Of a DNA stretch of 37,380 bases, positions 1-8,439 are shown one piece after another. This DNA is from CAYHHI01 sp964356335 (GTDB lineage Bacteria; Arandabacterota; Arandabacteria; Arandabacterales; Arandabacteraceae). The stretch covers positions 1-37,380 of the forward strand of contig CAYHHI010000029.1 of assembly GCA_964356335.1 (NCBI GenBank), given 5' to 3'. The position numbers and the translations under genes are program-made. The first letter of the stretch is position 1, and each line of letters starts with the position of its first letter. The notes under the pieces are model-generated. The model was given only the letters and a program-made list of their open reading frames with translations, searched no databases and had not been told where the DNA came from.

Positions 1-1
1 C

Positions 2-130
2 TATCTGCCTGATCAAACCATCCTGGAGCGGATCCGCAATGATCTGCCTGGAATCATGGCATCGGCGAGGGATCTCCTTACGGGCGTCTCTGAAGTGCTC
101 GGCAGGCCTCCCACCCCAAAGCAGAAATAA
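2..130 (+). CDS. C-terminal fragment of an unidentified protein (5' end outside window)
   Basis: A frame stays open from base 2 for 42 codons to a TAA at 128-130. The translated tail includes DQTILERIRNDLPG and ends in PPTPKQK. It is amphipathic and helical-looking with a charged, proline-rich end. There is no start codon in the window, so the gene begins upstream. It lies on the same strand as the flagellar operon, about 200 bases ahead of flgF. I do not recognise the family; a flagellar or regulatory gene is plausible from position only. The clean open frame and the ordinary amino-acid mix favour a real gene over chance. Confidence 0.55.
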   Translation, partial: YLPDQTILERIRNDLPGIMASARDLLTGVSEVLGRPPTPKQK

Positions 131-281
131 AGTTCCCCGAGCGGAAAGAACTTCCCATCCCTACCCATCCTTTGCTGCCCTCTTAGCGGCTGCCCAGTGT
201 CGACGGAAGAGGTGACGCGTCTATCGTATTGCCGAATAATAAGATAACATGCCATGCCGCGCGCGGGATTTTTCCCGTGCT

Positions 282-297
282 TGGCAAGCAGCTTGCA
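282..297 (+). promoter_or_regulatory. sigma-54 (RpoN) -24/-12 promoter for the flgF operon
   Basis: The sequence TGGCAAGCAGCTTGCA matches the RpoN consensus TGGCAyrNNNNTTGCw at nearly every position. The invariant GG and GC are separated by exactly 10 bases. The predicted transcription start, about 12 bases after the GC, is near 308. That leaves a short leader of roughly 23 bases before the ATG at 331, including the ribosome site GGAGGT at 321-326. Sigma-54 control of rod, ring and hook genes through an FlrC/FlgR-type activator is known in Vibrio, Pseudomonas and Campylobacter. No activator gene or enhancer site is visible here. Confidence 0.82.
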
Positions 298-330
298 TAT
301 GTAACACGCTGGACGAGAGTGGAGGTCCAA

Positions 331-1056
331 ATGATTCGAGGTATAGAGCGCCTTGCGAGAGACATGACAGTCAGGATGCTCAGGCAGGAGAAGATCACGG
401 GCAACCTCGCGAATTCATCAACCTCTGGTTTCAAAGCAGAGCGGGTCTTCCTTTCCATGCTCAAGACGGACCTGGGGGACACCAGACCTCTCAAGCAAGC
501 TGAGCAGCAGGCCCGCAGTTACACGGACTTCAGCCAGGGGCCGATCGACTACACTCAGCGCAGGCTCGACGTAGCCATAGACGGTGATGGTTTCTTTGTG
601 GTGGAAACGCCTGAGGGGGAACGCTTCGCGCGAAGCGGCAACTTCACCGTCAACGAGCAGGGATTCCTTGCGATGCAATCCGGCAACCTGGTCTTGGGCA
701 GTGAGGGACCGATTCCCATGCTCGGGGAGAACGTGAGCATAACCGCTGACGGGAGCGTTCTTGTGGACAACGAGGAGGTGGGCAGGTTCAAGATCGTCAC
801 CTTCAGCGACTGCAATACACTTGTAAGAGAGGGCAACTTGTTTGCCCAGACCACGGAAGCCTACACTGACGCCGATCTGAACAGGACACGCTTGATCCAG
901 GGGGCGCTGGAGCGATCCAACGTGAACCCTATAGATGAGATGGTCAATATGATTGCGCTCAACCGGACCTTCGAAGCGGAGCAGAAGAGCGTGAGGATGC
1001 AGGATGATGCAACCAAGCAGCTCTTGGATAGTGCCGCCGGTTCGAGCAACAAATAG
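331..1056 (+). CDS. flgF: FlgF, flagellar proximal rod protein
   Basis: The 241-residue product is a proximal rod protein of the basal body, exported through the flagellar type III apparatus. The N-terminus has the rod/hook helix with a GNLAN-STSGFK signature (residues about 22-33). A central FlgG/F-type beta domain contains DVAIDGDGFFVV, and a C-terminal helix contains NPIDEMVNMIALNR. I chose ATG 331 because GGAGGT sits 4 bases upstream, because the family starts MIRG/MIRA, and because an in-frame ATG at 229 would place the sigma-54 promoter inside the gene. It is the first gene of the operon; flgG follows after 12 bases. The highly similar paralogue FlgG next door supports assigning FlgF to the first copy. 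Confidence 0.93.
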   Translation: MIRGIERLARDMTVRMLRQEKITGNLANSSTSGFKAERVFLSMLKTDLGDTRPLKQAEQQARSYTDFSQGPIDYTQRRLDVAIDGDGFFVVETPEGERFARSGNFTVNEQGFLAMQSGNLVLGSEGPIPMLGENVSITADGSVLVDNEEVGRFKIVTFSDCNTLVREGNLFAQTTEAYTDADLNRTRLIQGALERSNVNPIDEMVNMIALNRTFEAEQKSVRMQDDATKQLLDSAAGSSNK

Positions 1057-1068
1057 GGGGTGCGAAAA

Positions 1069-1857
1069 ATGATAAGAGCTCTGAAGACCGCGGCTACGGG
1101 CATGCGGGCACAGCAACTGAACGTCGACAACATCGCAAACAACCTGGCGAACATCAATACCACAGGTTTCAAGCGGACCAAACTGGAGTTCCAGGATCTC
1201 TTCTACCAGACCACTAAGTCCGCAGGTAGCATTGTAAAACAGGGGACGGAGAGCCCTGTTTCTCTCGAGATCGGCTACGGGTCAGCCCCGGTGGCTACCC
1301 AAAGAATCTTCTCGCAGGGCGAGCTGCTTCCAACGGGCAATCCAGCAGATATCGCCATCAATGGCGACGGTTTCATGAGGGTGCTGCTCTCGGACGGAAC
1401 CAGCGCGTACACCAGGGACGGTGCGCTGAAGCTGTCGGCTGACGGCCGCTTCGTCACGACAGACGGTGAGCCCATAGATCCTGAAATCACAATTCCCGAA
1501 GGTACCACTGAGATCATGATTGGAAGGGACGGCACCATCAGCGTCCGAGTGGGCAAGGATGCTGAATTGCAGGAGGTTGGCAGGATCGAGATGGTGCGCT
1601 TCATAAACCCCGCAGGGCTTCAGGCCACCGGAAGGAATCTCTATGTGGCGACATCAGCGTCGGGTGAAGCCGTTCCCGGAACCGCTGGCGTCGACGGCTA
1701 CGGCGAGATCTACCAGGGCTACCTGGAGACGTCAAACGTGGATATCGTTGAAGAGATGGTCAACATGATCGTCGCCCAACGGGCCTACGAAATAAACTCC
1801 AAGGCCGTCAAGACCGCCGATGAAATGCTTTCAGTCGTCAATAACATGTCGAGGTAA
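1069..1857 (+). CDS. flgG: FlgG, flagellar distal rod protein
   Basis: The 262-residue product is the distal rod protein that joins the rod to the hook. It starts MIRALKTAATGM, the classic FlgG N-terminus, followed by the rod motif DNIANNLANINTTGFKR. The middle has DIAINGDGFMRV, and the C-terminal helix is VDIVEEMVNMIVAQRAYE, the near-invariant family signature. Length is typical (about 260). An in-frame GTG at 1060 is possible, but ATG 1069 has AGGGGG upstream at good spacing and matches the family start. The stop is separated from flgA by 3 bases, and the end of flgG carries the flgA ribosome site. Confidence 0.97.
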   Translation: MIRALKTAATGMRAQQLNVDNIANNLANINTTGFKRTKLEFQDLFYQTTKSAGSIVKQGTESPVSLEIGYGSAPVATQRIFSQGELLPTGNPADIAINGDGFMRVLLSDGTSAYTRDGALKLSADGRFVTTDGEPIDPEITIPEGTTEIMIGRDGTISVRVGKDAELQEVGRIEMVRFINPAGLQATGRNLYVATSASGEAVPGTAGVDGYGEIYQGYLETSNVDIVEEMVNMIVAQRAYEINSKAVKTADEMLSVVNNMSR

Positions 1858-1860
1858 GCC

Positions 1861-2601
1861 GTGAGACCATCGAATGAAGCCTGGATCCTGGGACTGCTCG
1901 CTGTTGCTTCTGTGCTGGCTCTGGCTCTGCGCCCCATGCCATGTACGGCAGAGCTCGGCATGTCCACCACACAGAAGATCACTGGGGCAGTGGTTGAGTT
2001 CATCTCGGGCGCTGTTACAAGCCCGCATGATTCCATGAGTGTCGAGGTTGAGACTCCGCGCATCTACGTGCCTGCCGCCAACATTGCCGGCATAAGATGT
2101 GATCTCTACGCTCCACGGCCGGTCGTGGGTTCCGTACCGGTCAGGGTAGTCATCACCCTCAGGGACAGGACCACGCAGGTGGCCTCGGTTGCCGCCAAGG
2201 TTCGGCTATTTGATACGGCAGTGGTGGCGGCCCGGAAGTTGAACAGGCTTGAGAGCTTGTCTTCCTCGGATCTGAGGCTCGATAGGCGTGAGGTGACCGG
2301 TCTGTCAGATGCCTACTTCACGTCGGTGGAGGATCTCGCGGGCAAGCGGACAACGCGCATCATTGTGGCGGGTACCGTACTGGAGAACATGGACGTTGAG
2401 ACCATACCGCTGATCAAGCGCGGCTCCGGCGTGGTCGTTGTAGTCGTAGTGGGTGGAGTGACCGTCACATCAAAGGCGAAGGCTTTAGAGGACGGCTATC
2501 TGGGTGACATCATAAGAGTCCAGGATCTAATAACAGGGAAGCGTCTCGCCGCTACCGTCAGAGGTGAGACACTGGTGTTTCACAACGCGTCAAGTCTATA
2601 G
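1861..2601 (+). CDS. flgA: FlgA, flagellar P-ring assembly chaperone
   Basis: The 246-residue protein has an N-terminal hydrophobic signal segment (residues about 8-30) and a C-terminal SAF-like region. That region contains LSSSDLRLDRREVTGL, a KRTTRIIVAGTVL segment and a final GDIIRVQDLITGKRLAATV segment, all characteristic of FlgA. FlgA is a periplasmic chaperone that helps FlgI polymerise into the P ring. The start is GTG at 1861, 3 bases after the flgG stop, with the GAGG of the flgG end as ribosome site. Its place just before flgH and flgI is the usual order. A run of six valines (VVVVVV) near residue 196 lies in a predicted beta strand. Confidence 0.9.
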   Translation: MRPSNEAWILGLLAVASVLALALRPMPCTAELGMSTTQKITGAVVEFISGAVTSPHDSMSVEVETPRIYVPAANIAGIRCDLYAPRPVVGSVPVRVVITLRDRTTQVASVAAKVRLFDTAVVAARKLNRLESLSSSDLRLDRREVTGLSDAYFTSVEDLAGKRTTRIIVAGTVLENMDVETIPLIKRGSGVVVVVVVGGVTVTSKAKALEDGYLGDIIRVQDLITGKRLAATVRGETLVFHNASSL

Positions 2602-2611
2602 GAGCAGATGT

Positions 2612-3208
2612 ATGCGATACCGGAAAAAGTCCGCTGTGCGCACGGTTGCCCTCGGGGTGACCCTTGCCGTTGTCTTTGGCCTTCTTGTCGCAAGCGAGTG
2701 CAAAGCTTACGAGTCGCTGTATTCCGACAACAAGGCGAGCAAGGTCGGCGACATCTTGACGGTCGTCATCATGGAGCGAACGCTCGCATCTAACTCCTCG
2801 AAGCTCTCGACGGGCAAAGAGACCAGATTCGGCCTCGGCGGCGAAGAGGGAACAGGGGCACTCGACTTCATACCGGGTTTCACTGCCTCCGCCGACATGT
2901 CGCGCGAGCACGAGGGTGAGGGTTCAACCCAGCGGAGCGGGAGCATTGTCGGCAAGCTGGCAGCGATCGTTGAGCAGGTCAACGAGAATGGGTGCCTGGT
3001 CATCAAGGGTCAGCGCGAGATCATCATTAATGACGAGAAGGAAGTGCTGGTGCTTACCGGCATGGTAAGACCCCAAGATATCTCGACCGGCAATGTGGTC
3101 TACTCGACCGACATAGCCAACACCCAGATCACATACAAAGGCAAAGGGCAGGTCACATCAGGAAGCAAGCCCAGCATAATCTCAAGGATCGTCTCGCTCT
3201 TCTTCTGA
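2612..3208 (+). CDS. flgH: FlgH, flagellar L-ring protein
   Basis: The 198-residue product forms the outer-membrane L ring around the rod. After an N-terminal signal segment comes YESLYSDNKASKVGDILTVV, the family N-terminal motif. The C-terminal half has TGMVRPQDISTGNVVYSTDI and ITYKGKGQV, diagnostic of FlgH. ATG 2612 has GGAG at 2601-2604; the reading frame continues upstream into flgA without a ribosome site, so the shorter start is preferred. FlgH is normally a lipoprotein. Here the only cysteine near the signal end is in ASECKA, which is a poor lipobox because of the Glu just before Cys. Cleavage by signal peptidase I after CKA is an alternative. Confidence 0.94.
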   Translation: MRYRKKSAVRTVALGVTLAVVFGLLVASECKAYESLYSDNKASKVGDILTVVIMERTLASNSSKLSTGKETRFGLGGEEGTGALDFIPGFTASADMSREHEGEGSTQRSGSIVGKLAAIVEQVNENGCLVIKGQREIIINDEKEVLVLTGMVRPQDISTGNVVYSTDIANTQITYKGKGQVTSGSKPSIISRIVSLFF

Positions 3209-3221
3209 GCAGGAGAACACT

Positions 3222-4343
3222 ATGGCATACAGAAACTGTCTCCGCGCAGTGTTGCACGCCTCTGTGATTCTGGTGCTTGGCGCCACTGCCGTCTCAGCTC
3301 TTCCTCGGATCAAGGATATAGGCCGCATCGGGGTGAAAGGCGAGACAAAGCTCATAGGCTATGGCCTTGTCGTAGGGCTTGACGGTACCGGCGACAGCAA
3401 GGGCACCGAGTTCACTGTGCAGTCCGTCGTCAACATGTTGTCGCGCATGGGGATCACGGTCCCCGCTCAGAAGGTACGAACCAAAAACGTTGCTGCGGTG
3501 ATTGCATCCGCCGATGTCTCGGCTTTGTCGCGAAAGGGAACCACGGTTGACGTAACCGTTTCATCGTTAGGCGATGCCAGCAGTCTAGAGGGCGGCACAC
3601 TGCTTCTCACGTCGCTCACCGCGGGGGACGGCAAGATTTACGCGCATGCCCAGGGCGCAGTTTCAGTGGGCGGATTCAAAGTAGGCGCAAGCGGCGGGGG
3701 CGAGGTAAGCCAGAATTATACGCTGGTCGGCAGGATTCCTGGGGGAGCGACGGTGGAAATGCAGCCGACGCTCGCCGACAGTCTTGTCGATTACGTGGAC
3801 ATTCTGCTCTACACGCCTGATTACACCACAGCCTCGCGCGTAGCCGATGCAATAGAGCAGGGAGTCGCCGGAGCCGAAGTGATGCCCGTGGATCCGGGAC
3901 TGGTCCGGGTAGCGGTGCCGGACGAGGTCAGGACATCGGGCAGGCTCGTCAGCTTCATAGCCCAGGTGGAAACCACTAGGGTGGAGCCGGATGTTCCAGC
4001 GGTAGTCGTGATCAATGAGAAGACAGGGACAATCGTTGCCGGCGGCAACGTCACGATCGGTGCCGTGGCTATAGCCCATGGCAATCTCAGCATAGAGATA
4101 ACGGCGAGGCCGTTGATATCACAGCCCACCCCGTTCTCGCAGGGCGAGACTGTGGTCGTGCCGGACGAAAGCATCGACGTGGGAGTTCCCGAGGGCCGCC
4201 TTGTTCCCATGGACGAGTCCACCAACGTTGGGGATGTGGCACGAGCACTCAATACGCTCGGCGTGGGCCCGAGAGACATAATAGCAATCTTCCAAGCACT
4301 CAAGCAGGCAGGAGCCTTGAGAGCTGAGATAAGGATCATCTGA
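3222..4343 (+). CDS. flgI: FlgI, flagellar P-ring protein
   Basis: The 373-residue product is the periplasmic P-ring subunit. A signal peptide (residues 1-26, ending VSALP) is followed by RIKDIGRIGVKGETKLIGYG and GLVVGLDGTGD, the family hallmark. Other FlgI motifs are VNMLSRMGITVP, VRTKNVAAVIASADV, GATVE and the C-terminal VARALNTLGVGPRDIIAIFQ. Length and domain content are normal. AGGAG lies just before ATG 3222 (GAGCAGGAGAACACTATG). flgJ begins 12 bases after its stop. It acts with FlgA (2 genes upstream) and FlgH (adjacent), and the three-gene order A-H-I is conserved. Confidence 0.97.
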   Translation: MAYRNCLRAVLHASVILVLGATAVSALPRIKDIGRIGVKGETKLIGYGLVVGLDGTGDSKGTEFTVQSVVNMLSRMGITVPAQKVRTKNVAAVIASADVSALSRKGTTVDVTVSSLGDASSLEGGTLLLTSLTAGDGKIYAHAQGAVSVGGFKVGASGGGEVSQNYTLVGRIPGGATVEMQPTLADSLVDYVDILLYTPDYTTASRVADAIEQGVAGAEVMPVDPGLVRVAVPDEVRTSGRLVSFIAQVETTRVEPDVPAVVVINEKTGTIVAGGNVTIGAVAIAHGNLSIEITARPLISQPTPFSQGETVVVPDESIDVGVPEGRLVPMDESTNVGDVARALNTLGVGPRDIIAIFQALKQAGALRAEIRII

Positions 4344-4355
4344 AAGGAGTCACGC

Positions 4356-5339
4356 TTGAAGGTAGCCCAAGTCGGCCAGCTGGCATCGACGATGCCGGCT
4401 AAAAAAGCCGGGCCCGCCAAGAAGGACGCCGACGTCGAGAAAGCACGGCGGGCATGCAAGGATTTCGAGGCCATACTTCTTTATCATCTTCTCTCTTCAA
4501 TGAGAAGTGCCTTCCAGTCAGAAGAGGAACTGGACTCAGGCCTCGGTGGTGACGTCTTCAGATCCATGATAGACGAACAACTAAGCTTGGCGCTTGCCCG
4601 CGGCGGCGGCATCGGGCTTGCGTCAATGCTAGAGAAGGGTCTCGGTCTTCACAAGGCCGCGGCGAAGCTCGCGCCGGAGTCGGGCTTGCAGAAACTGGGT
4701 CCCGGTCCAGCTACGTCACACGCGAAACCGATCAAGCTGACTGGCGGAGTCGATGGGAACCCTGCTGCGGGCAGCGGATCCGTGGAGGGTTCCAGCCCGG
4801 ACAGGCCATACGACCAAGATCTACCTGCGGCAGTGCCACAAGCATCTGTCGGGCAAGACGATAGTCAGGCTGCGCAGATAGCGCCCGGGACACTCTCGAG
4901 TGCGCCGGTGAGCGCGCAACGGTCGCCTGACAACATCAGGCGATACGAGCCGGCCATCAGGGCTGCTGCAACGGTCTTCGGCCTGAGCAAAGATCTCATA
5001 AAGGCTGTGATCATGCAGGAGTCAGGGGGTAACCCGCGGGCGATATCGAGCAAGGGAGCGAAGGGCTTGATGCAACTGACTGATGGGACCGCGATGGATC
5101 TGGGCGTTAGCAACCCCTTTGATCCGGTCCAGAACATATTCGGTGGGGCACGCTTCCTGGCGGGCCTCTTGAAGAGGTTCGGCGGGGACATCGAGCTCGC
5201 CTTGGCTTCATACAACGCAGGCATAGGGGCGGTCCTCAAATACGGAGGCATTCCGCCTTTCAAGGAGACCCAGAATTACGTAAGGCAGATAGTCGCCAGT
5301 CTGGGAGGTCGCATAAGCCCTGTGAACGATAAAGGATAG
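4356..5339 (+). CDS. flgJ: FlgJ-like rod-cap protein with SLT lytic transglycosylase domain
   Basis: The 327-residue protein has two domains. Residues about 28-110 form the rod-binding (Rod-binding/FlgJ N) domain, with ACKDFEAILLYHLLSSMR and a GGGIGLASML tail. After a Ser/Pro-rich linker (about 115-190), residues 195-322 form an SLT family-1 lytic transglycosylase. The catalytic Glu is E222 in IMQESGGNP, followed by KGAKGLMQL, LALASYNAG and the GGIPPFKETQNYV motif. Salmonella FlgJ instead carries a GH73 glucosaminidase. The role would be capping the rod and opening peptidoglycan. The start is TTG 4356, supported by AAAGGAGT 5 bases upstream; no ATG in frame would keep the N-domain intact. Confidence 0.92.
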   Translation: MKVAQVGQLASTMPAKKAGPAKKDADVEKARRACKDFEAILLYHLLSSMRSAFQSEEELDSGLGGDVFRSMIDEQLSLALARGGGIGLASMLEKGLGLHKAAAKLAPESGLQKLGPGPATSHAKPIKLTGGVDGNPAAGSGSVEGSSPDRPYDQDLPAAVPQASVGQDDSQAAQIAPGTLSSAPVSAQRSPDNIRRYEPAIRAAATVFGLSKDLIKAVIMQESGGNPRAISSKGAKGLMQLTDGTAMDLGVSNPFDPVQNIFGGARFLAGLLKRFGGDIELALASYNAGIGAVLKYGGIPPFKETQNYVRQIVASLGGRISPVNDKG

Positions 5340-5375
5340 AAAAAACACCTTGGTACGCCCTGGAGGACCAGAGTT

Positions 5376-5873
5376 ATGCACAGACTTGATCTTAGAGCTC
5401 TGACGGCCGTGTTGGCCAGGGAAGTCGATCTCCTGGAACGCCTGCTGGCGATTCTTCAGGAGGGGCAAGCGATCCTGGTCAAGGGCAATGTTGAGAGGAT
5501 CAAGGAGATCATTGAGAAGCAGATAAACTTGGTCGACCAGTTCGCTGCCGTCGAGCGGGAACGACAAGCGGTCCTTGGGAATCTCAACCGGGATGGCCGC
5601 TACGGCAACGACGTGCAGATGGACCTGCTGATCGAGGAGGCTGATGGCGAGAGCGCTTCGACGCTCCGCAGCCTCAGGACATCGCTCCGGGAAGTGCTCG
5701 GGAAATTGGGCACTGTCAACAAACGTAACAGTATGCTGATAAGGCAGTCGCTTTCGTACATCGACAGAACGATCAGGCTTATCGCAGGTGAAGATGGATC
5801 TGCGAAGCAATACACCGCCAGCGGCGACCTCCGTTCGATTGTGGGCAATGTCGCCGTGGACCGCAAGATATGA
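5376..5873 (+). CDS. flgN: FlgN, export chaperone for FlgK and FlgL
   Basis: The 165-residue, helix-rich protein fits the FlgN family in length, composition and position directly before flgK and flgL, its clients. The N-terminal half has heptad-like stretches such as LLERLLAILQEGQAIL and NVERIKEIIEKQINLV, typical of FlgN. A middle segment contains the Leu/Arg-rich TLRSLRTSLREVLGKL, and the tail NRNSMLIRQ-like helix would carry the client-binding surface. ATG 5376 follows GGAGG (5362-5366). Sequence identity to model FlgN is normally low, so the assignment rests on the helical pattern plus context. It would act in the cytoplasm, keeping hook-junction proteins unfolded for export. Confidence 0.82.
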   Translation: MHRLDLRALTAVLAREVDLLERLLAILQEGQAILVKGNVERIKEIIEKQINLVDQFAAVERERQAVLGNLNRDGRYGNDVQMDLLIEEADGESASTLRSLRTSLREVLGKLGTVNKRNSMLIRQSLSYIDRTIRLIAGEDGSAKQYTASGDLRSIVGNVAVDRKI

Positions 5874-5902
5874 TGTGAGAGCGTGAGTAAGCGAGGCATG
5901 AG

Positions 5903-7276
5903 ATGATAGGACTTAATGTAGGGCTTGAGATAGCGAAGAAGGCACTTTCTGCCTACCAGCTGGCGCTCAGCGTATACGGCAACAACATCGCTAATGTTGA
6001 GACCCCGGGTTTCTCAAGGCGCAGGCCTGATCTCATGGAACGGCAGGCTGCAGACCTCACGGTCGGCAGGATAGGGCTGGGTGTGGACGTCGAGTCGGTG
6101 TCCAGAATGCGCGACAAGCTCCTGGACGACACTTACAGACGTCAGAACGCGACGTCGGGGAGATATGAATCCATGGAGTGGACCTTCTCTGAGATCGAGA
6201 CCATCCTCGGAGAGCCCTCCGATCTGGGGCTCGGAAGCGCGATCTCGGACTTCTGGAACGCTTGGCAGGAGCTGGCGAACCAGCCCGAGAGCCGAACCGC
6301 GAGACAGGTCGTGGCCGACAGCGCGGTGGCCTTCTCGCGGACGCTCAACAGCTTGGATTCGCGCCTCGGTCAGGTGCGCTCCAACTTGGACAATGAGATA
6401 ACAGCGATGGTGGCGCAGGTCAATTCCCTCGCCACGAGGATCGCGGAGCTAAACGGTGCGGTGGTGAGGGGCGAGGTGACCGGCGAGGAGATGTGTGACC
6501 TGAGGGACGTGCGCGACCGGCTTATCGACGAGCTGTCGTGCCTGGTAGATGTCAGGGTCTTTGAGCGCGAGGACGGTTCAGCCTCGGTGGTAATGGGCAG
6601 CGAAGCCCTCGTGGAGAGGACCAACACAGTGCGTTTGGGGGTTGCAAGCGAGTCCGACGGCAGGATGGCTGTGAGCCAGGTAACACTGGGCAACGGAGCC
6701 AGAGTGGTCCGGCCGACCGGCGGCAAGCTCTCAGCTCTTCTTGAGATGCGCGACACCACGATACCTCGGTATGTGGCCCGGCTCGACGAGATTGCCAGGG
6801 CGATAGTGGAGAATGTCAACGCGACCCACAGATCCGGTTACGGCTTAAACGGCCAGACGGGTGTGGACTTCTTCGATCCCGATAGCGCCACAGCGGCAAG
6901 CATAAAGGTTTCGGATACGGTGCTCGGCGATCTCAGCCTGATTGCCGCTTCAACCGACGGGAGTCCCGGCAACTCCGACATGGCTCTCGAAATAGCCGGC
7001 CTGAGGCTCAGGCCCCTTGTGGGCGATGCGACCGTTGATGACTACTATGCCTCGTTGATCGGCTCGCTCGGAGTCGAATCGTCGAGGGTGGCGCAGGAGA
7101 AGGAAAGCCAGCAACTGATGCTTCAGCAAATCGAAAACCGTCGTGAAAGTGTCAAGGGCGTCTCCCTGGATGAGGAGATGGCCAACATCATAGCGTCCCA
7201 GCACGCCTACGCGGCTGCTGTCAAGATGGTGAGCGTGATCGATGAACTTATGAGCACGCTCATCTCGACAATCTGA
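5903..7276 (+). CDS. flgK: FlgK, hook-filament junction protein 1
   Basis: The 457-residue product is the first hook-filament junction protein. The N-terminus has the axial-protein motif YGNNIANVETPGFSRRR, and the body has the FlgK pattern SAISDFWNAWQELANQPES. The C-terminus shows SLDEEMANIIASQHAYAAA followed by an MVSVIDELMSTL helix, the conserved D0/D1 return helix. It is shorter than Salmonella FlgK (553), consistent with a reduced variable domain. GAGG lies 5-8 bases before ATG 5903. flgL follows after 15 bases. Export and assembly depend on FlgN, encoded just upstream. Confidence 0.96.
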   Translation: MIGLNVGLEIAKKALSAYQLALSVYGNNIANVETPGFSRRRPDLMERQAADLTVGRIGLGVDVESVSRMRDKLLDDTYRRQNATSGRYESMEWTFSEIETILGEPSDLGLGSAISDFWNAWQELANQPESRTARQVVADSAVAFSRTLNSLDSRLGQVRSNLDNEITAMVAQVNSLATRIAELNGAVVRGEVTGEEMCDLRDVRDRLIDELSCLVDVRVFEREDGSASVVMGSEALVERTNTVRLGVASESDGRMAVSQVTLGNGARVVRPTGGKLSALLEMRDTTIPRYVARLDEIARAIVENVNATHRSGYGLNGQTGVDFFDPDSATAASIKVSDTVLGDLSLIAASTDGSPGNSDMALEIAGLRLRPLVGDATVDDYYASLIGSLGVESSRVAQEKESQQLMLQQIENRRESVKGVSLDEEMANIIASQHAYAAAVKMVSVIDELMSTLISTI

Positions 7277-7291
7277 TCTTAGGAGGTAGCC

Positions 7292-8404
7292 ATGCGCGTC
7301 ACGAGTGGGATGGTGAGACAGGGGATCATCAACAACATGAACTCCGCTCTTGCCAGGCTCCAGCTGTCGCAGACACAGATAGCGACCGGCAAAAGGGTCT
7401 TCAAGCCATCGGATGACCCTGCCGGCATCTCCAAATCCACCAACATCAAGTCACTTCTCGCGGACAGCGAGCAGTTCAAGCGAAACATCGAAGATGGGTT
7501 GGGCTGGCTTGAGCACAGCGAGGCTGCCGTGGACGATATCGCCGGAATCGTCACCGAGCTCAAAGAGTTGGCGCTTAAGGGCGCCTCCGACACCATCGGT
7601 GCCCAGGAACGCGCTGCCCTCGGTGAGCAGGTCGAGATGTTGATCCAGCACCTTGTGGACAGCGCCAACACTAGATACGGCCAGAGATACATCTTCGCCG
7701 GCACCTACACCCTGACTAAACCTTACTCGGAGTCAGTGGTGGTCAGTGGTGAGGCGTTCACCCTCGGCGCCACGGCATGGACGGAACTCGCCAACCCCGG
7801 ACTGGAGTCCGCGTCGGTCGTGGTGCGGGGGCCGTTGGGAGAAACATACACCGAAGGGGTGGACTACGAAGTCGATTATGACTCAGGGCGCATAAGAGGG
7901 CTCGCCGGCGGCATGACTCCTGGCATAACCTACAGCATGGATTACACGACAAGAACCACGGCGCGTGTTGTCATGAACGTACCCGACACCAGCGGTGAGG
8001 TTAACCGCGAGGTGGCCCAAGGTGTTAGGGAACGGGTGAACCTCGGCGGTAAGGAGATTCTCTCCTCGTCGGTGGACGTGTTCTCACTTTTGGTGCGCGT
8101 CAAGAATGCCCTGTTTCGAAACGACGGCCAGAGTGTGAACCAATCTCTCGATGATATCGAGAGCGCCCTTGACCAGGTTTCTTCCGGGCTCGGCAAGCTC
8201 GGCGCCACAAGCAAGAGTCTGGACCTTGCCAATGCCAGGCTGGAAAGCGAAACGGTCAATCTCAAAGCCCTCGTCTCGAGCATTGAGGACGCGAACCTGG
8301 CCGAGGTCATGGTCAAGCTTCAGGCTGAACAGTTCGCATACGAGGCTGCGCTTGGAGCCGCCTCAAGCATTCTCAATACAAGTCTTGTCAATTTCCTGAA
8401 ATGA
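7292..8404 (+). CDS. flgL: FlgL, hook-filament junction protein 2
   Basis: The 370-residue protein is flagellin-like at both ends. The N-terminus MRVTSGMVRQGIINNMNSAL with RLQLSQTQIATGKRVFKPSDDPAG is the FlgL signature, and the C-terminus EVMVKLQAEQFAYEAALGAA is the usual coiled segment. The central region (about 140-240) has TYTEGVDYEVDYDSGRI and similar beta-rich stretches, making it somewhat longer than Salmonella FlgL (317). AGGAGG at 7281-7286 precedes ATG 7292. The stop overlaps an upstream in-frame ATG of the fliW frame, but fliW probably starts later. It forms the second junction zone between FlgK and the filament. Confidence 0.95.
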   Translation: MRVTSGMVRQGIINNMNSALARLQLSQTQIATGKRVFKPSDDPAGISKSTNIKSLLADSEQFKRNIEDGLGWLEHSEAAVDDIAGIVTELKELALKGASDTIGAQERAALGEQVEMLIQHLVDSANTRYGQRYIFAGTYTLTKPYSESVVVSGEAFTLGATAWTELANPGLESASVVVRGPLGETYTEGVDYEVDYDSGRIRGLAGGMTPGITYSMDYTTRTTARVVMNVPDTSGEVNREVAQGVRERVNLGGKEILSSSVDVFSLLVRVKNALFRNDGQSVNQSLDDIESALDQVSSGLGKLGATSKSLDLANARLESETVNLKALVSSIEDANLAEVMVKLQAEQFAYEAALGAASSILNTSLVNFLK

Positions 8405-8439
8405 ACGCAGATCGGCGTGAATCGAAAGGAGAATCACAA

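Noticed and set aside
129..155. Terminator after the left-edge gene (AAGTTC and GAACTT arms)
   Set aside because: The 6-bp stem is short and has no T-rich tail.
418..1116. A 232-codon minus-strand reading frame across flgF
   Set aside because: It lies wholly opposite clear flagellar coding sequence and has no family motif or ribosome site.
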